Made by a program: the position numbers and the translations under genes. 64,000 nucleotides of DNA from Crossaster papposus (taxonomy: Eukaryota; Echinodermata; Asteroidea; Velatida; Solasteridae), in the NCBI GenBank assembly GCA_037893245.1, contig JBAIAA010000783.1, positions 310,001 to 374,000 on the forward strand, given 5' to 3'. The stretch's first letter is position 1. Each line of letters opens with the position of its first letter. Shown piece by piece: positions 1-9,100 of this stretch. The notes under the pieces were generated by a model that saw only the letters and a program-made list of their open reading frames with translations, was not told the DNA's origin and did no database searches.

Positions 1-583
1 AGGTATTTATGAATAAGGGAATAAATGTGTGTTCGAGAGGTTTTAATCACTCTGTTTAATACCGATTGGAGTCTGGGTGGTGATAATTACCCGAGCCGAA
101 GGCAAGGGTAATTATCAGCACCCAGACTCCAAGAGGTATTAAACAGAGTGATTAATACCGACCGAACACAGATTTATTCCCATTCATAATACCTTTTTTG
201 TAAAATTCAGCAGCAAAAGACCCGAAAATTCCTGAAAATTGTCGCATGTAAATTTCGGTGTTTCGTCATTCCGTCTGTGTCAAATGACATGTTTCCGCCT
301 CTGTCGCTCTCTACACAATACATGCAATAAAGCGTATTTACTGTGAACCAGACTATTACTGCCATTGGCAACCTCGTTCCCAAGGTGTCGAGCTTTACGC
401 GCTCAACACTACCCGCTCTTATTATTGGAGACGAGGTACGGTTCAGGGTTGGAAATAAAGTGAGCCCTGGGGACGGAATGTTGATTCCAGCTAGGTTTAA
501 ACACTTCCAGCCATGTCTTCATCGTCCGTTTAATACCGGACACGTGACGGGCTCTCGACCAATAGGAATGCGTAAACTGTCCC

Positions 584-778
584 AGGTATTTATGAATAAG
601 GGAATAAATGTGTGTTCGAGAGGTTTTAATCACTCTGTTTAATACCGATTGGAGTCTGGGTGCTGATAATTACCCGAGCCGAAGGCGAGGGTAATTATCA
701 GCACCCAGACTCCAAGAGGTATTAAACAGAGTGATTAATACCGACCGAACACACATTTATTCCCATTCATAAATACCT
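584..778. repeat. 195-bp imperfect palindrome (hairpin/cruciform-forming)
   Basis: The left arm is 584-675 (92 nt), the apex 676-688 (13 nt) and the right arm 689-778 (90 nt). The innermost 27 bp, from TTGGAGTC to ATTACCC and its complement, pair perfectly. The arms depart from symmetry at few places: GA at 647-648 faces GA at 716-717; AGA at 619-621 faces GAC at 743-745; T625 faces T739; and AA at 598-599 is a bulge. About 84 of 90 paired positions match. The same structure is present in nearly every monomer. Exceptions are the two deletion monomers near 60.7 and 62.3 kb, which lack the right arm. Seen directly in the sequence; cruciform formation in the cell is inference. Confidence 0.97.
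676..688. other. Structured apex of the palindrome (GA-GCC-GAA-GGC-GA)
   Basis: The 13-nt apex is not an open loop. GCC (678-680) pairs with GGC (684-686) around the triloop GAA (681-683). GA at 676-677 faces GA at 687-688, a symmetric tandem G.A mismatch with a pyrimidine 5' and a purine 3' on both strands. Known DNA structure: C-GNA-G triloop hairpins are unusually stable, and tandem G.A pairs in the Py-GA-Pu context adopt stacked sheared pairs. The inference is that a single strand of this satellite folds without a real loop. Most monomers keep the apex unchanged. Exceptions I noticed lie near 104, 4178-4192, 8265-8278, 15177, 18091 and 52529. Confidence 0.85.
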
Positions 779-968
779 TTTTTGTAAAATTCAGCCCCAA
801 AAGACCCGAAAATTCCCGAAAATTGTCGCATGTAAATTTCGTTGTTTCGTCATTCTGTCTGTGTCAAATGACATGTTTCCGCCTCTGTCGCTCTCTACAC
901 AATACATGCAATAAAGCGTATTTACTGTGAACCAGACTATTACTGCCATTGGCAACCTCGTTCCCAAG

Positions 969-993
969 GTGTCGAGCTTTACGCGCTCAACAC
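969..993. repeat. Small secondary hairpin in the spacer
   Basis: GTGTCGAGC (969-977) and GCTCAACAC (985-993) form a 9-bp stem with one C.A mismatch around a 7-nt loop. It recurs in nearly every monomer. Some copies read AACGC instead of AACAC, which replaces a T-A pair with a T.G wobble. The monomers of the 20-31 kb region that read TTTACGCACTC lose the loop-closing pair. No function can be assigned. Confidence 0.6.
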
Positions 994-1124
994 TACCCGC
1001 TCTTATTATTGGAGACGAGGTACGGTTCAGGGTTGGAAATAAAGTGAGCCCTGGGGACGGAATGTTGATTCCAGCTAGGTTTAAACACTTCCAGCCATGT
1101 CTTCATCGTCCGTTTAATACCGGC

Positions 1125-1147
1125 CACGTGACGGGCTCTCGACCAAT
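1125..1147 (+). promoter_or_regulatory. Possible E-box CACGTG and CCAAT box, one pair per monomer
   Basis: CACGTG (1125-1130) is followed after 12 bp by CCAAT (1143-1147), and this arrangement recurs in nearly every monomer. CACGTGAC read on the other strand is GTCACGTG, which fits the binding site of USF/MITF-type bHLH-ZIP factors. CCAAT fits NF-Y. These are matches to short consensus sites only. No TATA box or transcript evidence is visible, so promoter activity is speculative. Chance occurrence in one ancestral monomer followed by amplification would give the same picture. Confidence 0.25.
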
Positions 1148-3261
1148 AGGAATGCGTAAACTGTCCCAGGTATTTATGAATAAGGGAATAAATGTGTGTT
1201 CGAGAGGTTTTAATCACTCTGTTTAATACCGATTGGAGTCTGGGTGCTGATAATTACCCGAGCCGAAGGCGAGGATAATTATCAGCACCCAGACTCCAAG
1301 AGGTATTAAACAGAGTGATTAATACCGACCGAACACACATTTATTCCCATTCATAAATACCTTTTTTGTAAAATTCAGCCCCAAAAGACCCGAAAATTCC
1401 GGAAAATTGTCGCATGTAAATTTCGGTGTTTCGTCATTCTGTCTGTGTCAAATGACATGTTTCCGCCTCTGTCGCTCTCTACACAATACATGCAATAAAG
1501 CGTATTCACTGTGAACCAGACTGATACTGCCATTGGCAACCTCGTTCCCAAGGTGTCGAGCTTTACGCGCTCAACGCTACCCGCTCTTATTATTGGATAC
1601 GAGGTACGGTTCAGGGTTGGAAATAAAGTGAGCCCTGGGGACGGAATGTTGATTCCAGCTAGGTTTAAACACTTCCAGCCATGTCTTCATCGTCCGTTTA
1701 ATACCGGCCACGTGACGGGCTCTCGACCAATAGGAATGCGTAAACTGTCCCAGGTATTTATGAATAAGGGAATAAATGTGTGTTCGAGAGGTTTTAATCA
1801 CTCTGTTTAATACCGATTGGAGTCTGGGTGCTGATAATTACCCGAGCCGAAGGCGAGGGTAATTATCAGCACCCAGACTCCAAGAGGTATTAAACAGAGT
1901 GATTAATACCGACAGAACACACATTTATTCCCATTCATAAATACTTTTTTGTAAAATTCAGCCCCAAAAGACCCGAAAATTGCGGAAAATTGTCGCATGT
2001 AAATTTCGGTGTTTCGTCATTCTGTCGGTGTCAAATGACATGTTTCCGCCTCTGTCGCTCTCTACACAATACATGCAATAAAGCGTATTTACTGCGAACC
2101 AGACTATTACTGCCATTGGCAACCTCGTTCCCAAGGTGTCGAGCTTTACGCGCTCAACACTACCCGCTCTTATTATTGGAGACGAGGTACGGTTCAGGGT
2201 TGGAAATAAAGTGAGCCCTGGGGACGGAATGTTGATTCCAGCTAGGTTTAAACACTTCCAGCCATGTCTTCATCGTCCGTTTAATACCGGCCACGTGACG
2301 GGCGCTCGACCAATAGGAATGCGTAAACTGTCCCAGGTATTTATGAATAAGGGAATAAATGTGTGTTCGAGAGGTTTTAATCACTCTGTTTAATACCGAT
2401 TGGAGTCTGGGTGCTGATAATTACCCGAGCCGAAGGCGAGGATAATTATCAGCACCCAGACTCCAAGAGGTATTAAACAGAGTGATTAATACCGACCGAA
2501 CACACATTTATTCCCATTCATAAATAACTTTTTTGTAAAATTCAGCCCCAAAAGACCCGAAAATTCCGGAAAATTGTCGCATGTAAATTTCGGTGTTTCG
2601 TCATTCTGTCTGTGTCAAATGACATGTTTCCGCCTCTGTCGCTCTCTACACAATACATGCAATAAAGCGTATTTACTGTGAACCAGACTATTACTGCCAT
2701 TGGCAACCTCGTTCCCAAGGTGTCGAGCTTTACGCGCTCAACACTACCCGCTCTTATTATTGGAAACGAGGTACGGTTCAGGGTGGGAAATAAAGTGAGC
2801 CCTGGGGACGGAATGTTGACTCCAGCTAGGTTTAAACACTTCCAGCCATGTCTTCATCGTCCGTTTAATACCGGCCACGTGACGGGCTCTCGACCAATAG
2901 GAATGCGTAAACTGTCCCAGGTATTTATGAATAAGGGAATAAATGTGTGTTCGAGAGGTTTTAATCACTCTGTTTAATACCGATTGGAGTCTGGGTGCTG
3001 ATAATTACCCGAGCCGAAGGCGAGGATAATTATCAGCACCCAGACTCCAAGAGGTATTAAACAGAGTGATTAATACCGACCGAACACACATTTATTCCCA
3101 TTCATAAATAACTTTTTTGTAAAATTCAGCCCCAAAAGACCCGAAAATTCCGGAAAATTGTCGCATGTAAATTTCGGTGTTTCGTCATTCTGTCTGTGTC
3201 AAATGACATGTTTCCGCCTCTGTCGCTCTCTACACAATACATGCAATAAAGCGTATTTACT

Positions 3262-6200
3262 GTGAACCAGACTATTACTGCCATTGGCAACCTCGTTCCC
3301 AAGGTGTCGAGCTTTACGCGCTCAACGCTACCCGCTCTTATTATTGGAGACGAGGTACGGTTCAGGGTTGGAAATAAAGTGAGCCCTGGGGACGGAATGT
3401 TGATTCCAGCTAGGTTTAAACACTTCCAGCCATGTCTTCATCGTCCGTTTAATACCGGCCACGTGACGGGCTCTCGACCAATAGGAATGCGTAAACTGTC
3501 CCAGGTATTTATGAATAAGGGAATAAATGTGTGTTCGAGAGGTTTTAATCACTCTGTTTAATACCGATTGGAGTCTGGGTGCTGATAATTACCCGAGCCG
3601 AAGGCGAGGGTAATTATCAGCACCCAGACTCCAAGAGGTATTAAACAGAGTAATTAATACCGACCGAACACACATTTATTCCCATTCATAAATACCTTTT
3701 TGGTAAAATTCAGCCCCAAAAGACCCGAAAATTCCGGAAAATTGTCGCATGTAAATTTCGGTGTTTCGTCATTCTGTCTGTGTCAAATGACATGTTTCCG
3801 CCTCTGTCGCTCTCTACACAATACATGCAATAAAGCGTATTTACTGCGAACCAGACTATTACTGCCATTGGCAACCTCGTTCCCAAGGTGTCGAGCTTTA
3901 CGCGCTCAACACTACCCGCTCTTATTATTGGAGACGAGGTACGGTTCAGGGTTGGAAATAAAGTGAGCCCTGGCGACGGAATGTTGATTCCAGCTAGGTT
4001 TAAACACTTCCAGCCATGTCTTCATCGTCCGTTTAATACCGGCCACGTGACGGGCTCTCGACCAATAGGAATGCCTAAACTGTCCCAGGTATTTATGAAT
4101 AAGGGAATAAATGTGTGTTCGAGAGGTTTTAATCACTCTGTTTAATACCGATTGGAGTCTGGGTGCTGATAATTACCTGAGCCGGAGTCGAGGGTAATTA
4201 TCAGCACCCAGACTCCAAGAGGTATTAAACAGAGTGATTAATACCGACCGAACACACATTTATTCCCATTCATAAATACCTTTTTTGTAAAATTCAGCCC
4301 CAAAAGACCCGAAAATTCCGGAAAATTGTCGCATGTAAATTTCGGTGTTTCGTCATTCTGTCTGTGTCAAATGACATGTTTCCGACTCTGTCGCTCTCTA
4401 ACACAATACATGCAATAAAGCGTATTTACTGTGAACCAGACTATTACTGCCATTGGCAACCTCGTTCCCAAGGTGTAGAGCTTTACGCGCTCAACACTAC
4501 CCGCTCTTATTATTGGAGACGAGGTACGGTTCAGGGTTGGAAATAAAGTGAGCCCTGGGGACGGAATGTTGATTCCAGCTAGGTTTAAACACTTCCAGCC
4601 ATGTCTTCATCGTCCGTTTAATACCGGCCACGTGACGGGCTCTCGACCAATAGGAATGCGTAAACTGTCCCAGGTATTTATGAATAAGGGAATAAATGTG
4701 TGTTCGAGAGGTTTTAATCACTCTGTTTAATACCGATTGGAGTCTGGGTGCTGATAATTACCCGAGCCGAAGGCGAGGGTAATGATCAGCACCCAGACTC
4801 CAAGAGGTATTAAACAGAGTAATTAATACCGACCGAACACACATTTATTCCCATTCATAAATACCTTTTTGGTAAAATTCAGCCCCAAAAGACCCGAAAA
4901 TTCCGGAAAATTGTCGCATGTAAATTTCGGTGTTTCGTCATTCTGTCTGTGTCAAATGACATGTTTCCGCCTCTGTCGCTCTCTACACAATACATGCAAT
5001 AAAGCGTATTTACTGTGAACCAGACTAATACTGCCATTGGCAACCTCGTTCCCAAGGTGTCGAGCTTTACGCGCTCAACGCTACCCGCTCTTATTATTGG
5101 AGACGAGGTACGGTTCAGGGTTGGAAATAAAGTGAGCCCTGGGGACGGAATGTTGATTCCAGCTAGGTTTAAACACTTCCAGCCATGTCTTCATCGTCCG
5201 TTTAATACCGGCCACGTGACGGGCTCTCGACCAATAGGAATGCGTAAACTGTCCCAGGTATTTATGTATAAGGGAATAAATGTGTGTTCGAGAGGTTTTA
5301 ATCACTCTGTTTAATACCGATTGGAGTCTGGGTGCTGATAATTACCCGAGCCGAAGGCGAGGGTAATTATCAGCACCCAGACTCCAAGAGGTATTAAACA
5401 GAGTGATTAATACCGACCGAACACACATTTATTCCCATTCATAAATACTTTTTTGTAAAATTCAGCCCCAAAAGACCCGAAAATTGCGGAAAATTGTCGC
5501 ATGTAAATTTCGGTGTTTTGTCATTCTGTCGGTGTCAAATGACATGTTTCCGCCTCTGTCGCTCTCTACACAATACATGCAATAAAGCGTATTTACTGCG
5601 AACCAGACTATTACTGCCATTGGCAACCTCGTTCCCAAGGTGTCGAGCTTTACGCGCTCAACACTACCCGCTCTTATTATTGGAGACGAGGTACGGTTCA
5701 GGGTTGGAAATAAAGTGAGCCCTGGGGACGGAATGTTGATTCCAGCTAGGTTTAAACACTTCCAGCCATGTCTTCATCGTCCGTTTAATACCGGCCACGT
5801 GACGGGCTCTCGACCAATAGGAATGCGTAAACTGTCCCAGGTATTTATGAATAAGGGAATAAATGTGTGTTCGAGAGGTTTTAATCACTCTGTTTAATAC
5901 CGATTGGAGTCTGGGTGCTGATAATTACCCGAGCCGAAGGCGAGGGTAATTATCAGCACCCAGACTCCAAGAGGTATTAAACAGAGTAATTAATACCGAC
6001 CGAACACACATTTATTCCCATTCATAAATACCTTTTTGGTAAAATTCAGCCCCAAAAGACCCGAAAATTCCGGAAAATTGTCGCATGTAAATTTCGGTGT
6101 TTCGTCATTCTGTCTGTGTCAAATGACATGTTTCCGCCTCTGTCGCTCTCTACACAATACATGCAATAAAGCGTATTTACTGTGAACCAGACTAATACTG

Positions 6201-7348
6201 CCATTGGCAACCTCGTTCCCAAGGTGTCGAGCTTTACGCGCTCAACGCTACCCGCTCTTATTATTGGAGACGAGGTACGGTTCAGGGTTGGAAATAAAGT
6301 GAGCCCTGGGGACGGAATGTTGATTCCAGCTAGGTTTAAACACTTCCAGCCATGTCTTCATCGTCCGTTTAATACCGGCCACGTGACGGGCTCTCGACCA
6401 ATAGGAATGCGTAAACTGTCCCAGGTATTTATGAATAAGGGAATAAATGTGTGTTCGAGAGGTTTTAATCACTCTGTTTAATACCGATTGGAGTCTGGGT
6501 GCTGATAATTACCCGAGCCGAAGGCGAGGGTAATTATCAGCACCCAGACTCCAAGAGGTATTAAACAGAGTGATTAATACCGACCGAACACACATTTATT
6601 CCCATTCATAAATACTTTTTTGTAAAATTCAGCCCCAAAAGACCCGAAAATTGCGGAAAATTGTCGCATGTAAATTTCGGTGTTTTGTCATTCTGTCGGT
6701 GTCACATGACATGTTTCCGCCTCTGTCGCTCTCTACACAATACATGCAATAAAGCGTATTTACTGCGAACCAGACTATTACTGCCATTGGCAACCTCGTT
6801 CCCAAGGTGTCGAGCTTTACGCGCTCAACACTACCCGCTCTTATTATTGGAGACGAGGTACGGTTCAGGGTTGGAAATAAAGTGAGCCCTGGGGACGGAA
6901 TGTTGATTCCAGCTAGGTTTAAACACTTCCAGCCATGTCTTCATCGTCCGTTTAATACCGGCCACGTGACGGGCTCTCGACCAATAGGAATGCGTAAACT
7001 GTCCCAGGTATTTATGAATAAGGGAATAAATGTGTGTTCGAGAGGTTTTAATCACTCTGTTTAATACCGATTGGAGTCTGGGTGCTGATAATTACCCGAG
7101 CCGAAGGCGAGGGTAATTATCAGCACCCAGACTCCAAGAGGTATTAAACAGAGTAATTAATACCGACCGAACACACATTTATTCCCATTCATAAATACCT
7201 TTTTGGTAAAATTCAGCCCCAAAAGACCCGAAAATTCCGGAAAATTGTCGCATGTAAATTTCGGTGTTTCGTCATTCTGTCTGTGTCAAATGACATGTTT
7301 CCGCCTCTGTCGCTCTCTACACAATACATGCAATAAAGCGTATTTACT
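3262..7348 (+). repeat. Two-monomer higher-order repeat, about 1167 bp
   Basis: Alternate monomers share diagnostic variants. GAGTAATTAATACC (instead of GAGTGATT) lies near 3648, 4817, 5984 and 7151. CCTTTTTGG instead of CCTTTTTTG follows each of them. Between them, AAAATTGCGG together with CTGTCGGTGTC recurs near 5483 and 6652 and also near 1978. The spacing of 1167-1169 bp is twice the monomer. Monomers 5015-6181 and 6182-7348 form almost identical dimers. A minor variant, an extra A in CTCTAACACAA, is near 4400. Confidence 0.85.
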
Positions 7349-9100
7349 GTGAACCAGACTATTACTGCCATTGGCAACCTCGTTCCCAAGGTGTCGAGCT
7401 TTACGCGCTCAACACTACCCGCTCTTATTATTGGAGACGAGGTACGGTTCAGGGTTGGAAATAAAGTGAGCCCTGGGGACGGAATGTTGATTCCAGCTAG
7501 GTTTAAACACTTCCAGCCATGTCTTCATCGTCCGTTTAATACCGGCCACGTGACGGGCTCTCGACCAATAGGAATGCGTAAACTGTCCCAGGTATTTATG
7601 AATAAGGGAATAAATGTGTGTTCGAGAGGTTTTAATCACTCTGTTTAATACCGATTGGAGTCTGGGTGCTGATAATTACCCGAGCCGAAGGCGAGGGTAA
7701 TTATCAGCACCCAGACTCCAAGAGGTATTAAACAGAGTGATTAATACCGACCGAACACACATTTATTCCAATTCATGAATACCTTTTTTGTAAAATTCAG
7801 CCCCAAAAGACCCGAAAATTCCGGAAAATTGTCGCATGTAAATTTCGGTGTTTCGTCATTCTGTCTGTGTCAAATGACATGTTTCCGCCTCTGTCGCTCT
7901 CTACACAATACATGCAATAAAGCGTATTTACTGTGAACCAGACTATTACTGCCATTGGCAACCTCGTTCCCAAGGTGTCGAGCTTTACGCGCTCAACACT
8001 ACCCGCTCTTATTATTGGAGACGAGGTACGGTTCAGGGTTGGAAATAAAGTGAGCCCTGGGGACGGAATGTTGATTCCAGCTAGGTTTAAACACTTCCAG
8101 CCATGTCTTCATCGTCCGTTTAATACCGGCCACGTGACGGGCTCTCGACCAATAGGAATGCGTAAACTGTCCCAGGTATTTATGAATAAGGGAATAAATG
8201 TGTGTTCGAGAGGTTTTAATCACTCTGTTTAATACCGATTGGAGTCTGGGTGCTGATAATTACCTGAGCCGGAGGCGAGGGTAATTATCAGCACCCAGAC
8301 TCCAAGAGGTATTAAACAGAGTGATTAATACCGACCGAACACACATTTATTCCCATTCATAAATACCTTTTTTGTAAAATTCAGCCCCAAAAGACCCGAA
8401 AATTCCGGAAAATTGTCGCATGTAAATTTCGGTGTTTCGTCATTCTGTCTGTGTCAAATGACATGTTTCCGACTCTGTCGCTCTCTACACAATACATGCA
8501 ATAAAGCGTATTTACTGTGAACCAGACTATTACTGCCATTGGCAACCTCGTTCCCAAGGTGTCGAGCTTTACGCGCTCAACACTACCCGCTCTTATTATT
8601 GGAGACGAGGTACGGTTCAGGGTTGGAAATAAAGTGAGCCCTGGGGACGGAATGTTGATTCCAGCTAGGTTTAAACACTTCCAGCCATGTCTTCATCGTC
8701 CGTTTAATACCGGCCACGTGACGGGCTCTCGACCAATAGGAATGCGTAAACTGTCCCAGGTATTTATGAATAAGGGAATAAATGTGTGTTCGAGAGGTTT
8801 TAATCACTCTGTTTAATACCGATTGGAGTCTGGGTGCTGATAATTACCCGAGCCGAAGGCGAGGGTAATTATCAGCACCCAGACTCCAAGAGGTATTAAA
8901 CAGAGTGATTAATACCGACCGAACACACATTTATTCCAATTCATAAATACCTTTTTTGTAAAATTCAGCCCCAAAAGACCCGAAAATTCCGGAAAATTGT
9001 CGCATGTAAATTTCGGTGTTTCGTCATTCTGTCTGTGTCAAATGACATGTTTCCGCCTCTGTCGCTCTCTACACAATACATGCAATAAAGCGTATTTACT
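7349..9100 (+). repeat. Near-consensus satellite monomers
   Basis: The three monomers with anchors at 7349, 7933 and 8517 lie close to the array consensus. Private variants include ATTCCAATTCATGAATACC near 7770, the altered apex at 8265-8278 and TTTCCGACTCTG near 8470. The last is also found near 4383 and 10807. No higher-order pattern is evident. Confidence 0.8.
8265..8278. other. Variant palindrome apex (GGA triloop)
   Basis: Here the apex reads T-GA-GCC-GGA-GGC-GA. The triloop changes from GAA to GGA, which still fits GNA, and the flanking C-G pair becomes a T.G wobble. A related copy at 4178-4192 shares the first two changes but also has GTC instead of GGC, which breaks one inner pair. 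Both copies keep the tandem G.A mismatch. Confidence 0.8.

Larger units (their letters stand above)
584..1167 (+). repeat. Representative satellite monomer (palindrome plus spacer)
   Basis: This is one complete 584-bp unit, phased to begin at the left arm of the palindrome. It contains the palindrome (584-778), a T-rich junction (about 779-784), an A-rich stretch with CCCGAAAATT-like sequence (about 800-825; most other copies carry the perfect palindrome TTCCGGAA here), the anchor at 927, a small hairpin at 969-993, GTTTAAAC at 1079-1086, CACGTG at 1125-1130 and CCAAT at 1143-1147. The next unit starts at 1168. Because 584 is not a multiple of 3, no reading frame can continue from one monomer to the next. 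Confidence 0.97.
779..1167 (+). repeat. Inter-palindrome spacer of the representative monomer
   Basis: This 389-bp non-palindromic part of the monomer has no gene I can support. It holds short sites instead: the inverted repeat TGTCA-AA-TGACA near 865-876, the small hairpin at 969-993, GTTTAAAC at 1079-1086, a copy of GTTTAATACCG at 1112-1122 that also occurs in the palindrome arm at 637-647, and the CACGTG/CCAAT pair. The longest open stretches in this region begin with GTG rather than ATG and change frame in monomers carrying a one-base deletion. Confidence 0.9.
1..3261 (+). repeat. Satellite segment with mixed monomer types
   Basis: These five full monomers and partial flanks show no strict higher-order order. 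The first palindrome (1-193) has a shortened right end (CATTCATAATACC), an apex G-to-A change and a C-to-G change in the stem. The same shortened right end recurs near 11.75, 14.09, 20.51 and 31.60 kb. The 1511 monomer (GATACTGCC, GGATACGAGG) and the 2094 monomer (GGGCGCTCG) resemble types B and A of the 9-16 kb region. GGATAATT stem variants occur near 1273, 2430 and 3024. Confidence 0.8.

Noticed and set aside
409..633. 74-codon open frame on the minus strand of each monomer, extended to 141 codons in some
   Set aside because: It also begins with GTG, inside the palindrome arm. The 141-codon form arises only where CCAGCCATG has lost one base (for example 9686, 13084, 34097), which shifts the frame. 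This is not the behaviour of a conserved protein.
343..642. 99-codon open frame repeated in most monomers on the plus strand
   Set aside because: It starts with GTG, has no upstream promoter or splice context, changes length in monomers with one-base indels and recurs only because the satellite itself recurs. No recognisable protein family.
655..700. Hammerhead ribozyme, known from some animal satellites
   Set aside because: CTGATAA near the palindrome centre resembles the CTGANGA core, but the essential G is absent and no GAAA box or cleavage triplet lies in the required arrangement on either strand.
660..705. Rho-independent bacterial terminator
   Set aside because: The stem-loop is far longer than such terminators, is not followed by a T-tract at its base, and the context is eukaryotic.
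584..1167. CENP-B box
   Set aside because: Each TTCG and CGAA in the monomer was compared with the TTCGNNNNANNCGGG core. None has the required A and CGGG at the right distance.
4364..4546. Short ATG-initiated open frame of 60 codons
   Set aside because: It results from private changes of one monomer (an extra A near 4400 and GGTGTAGAG) and ends in satellite sequence. A similar frame near 59116 has the same cause.
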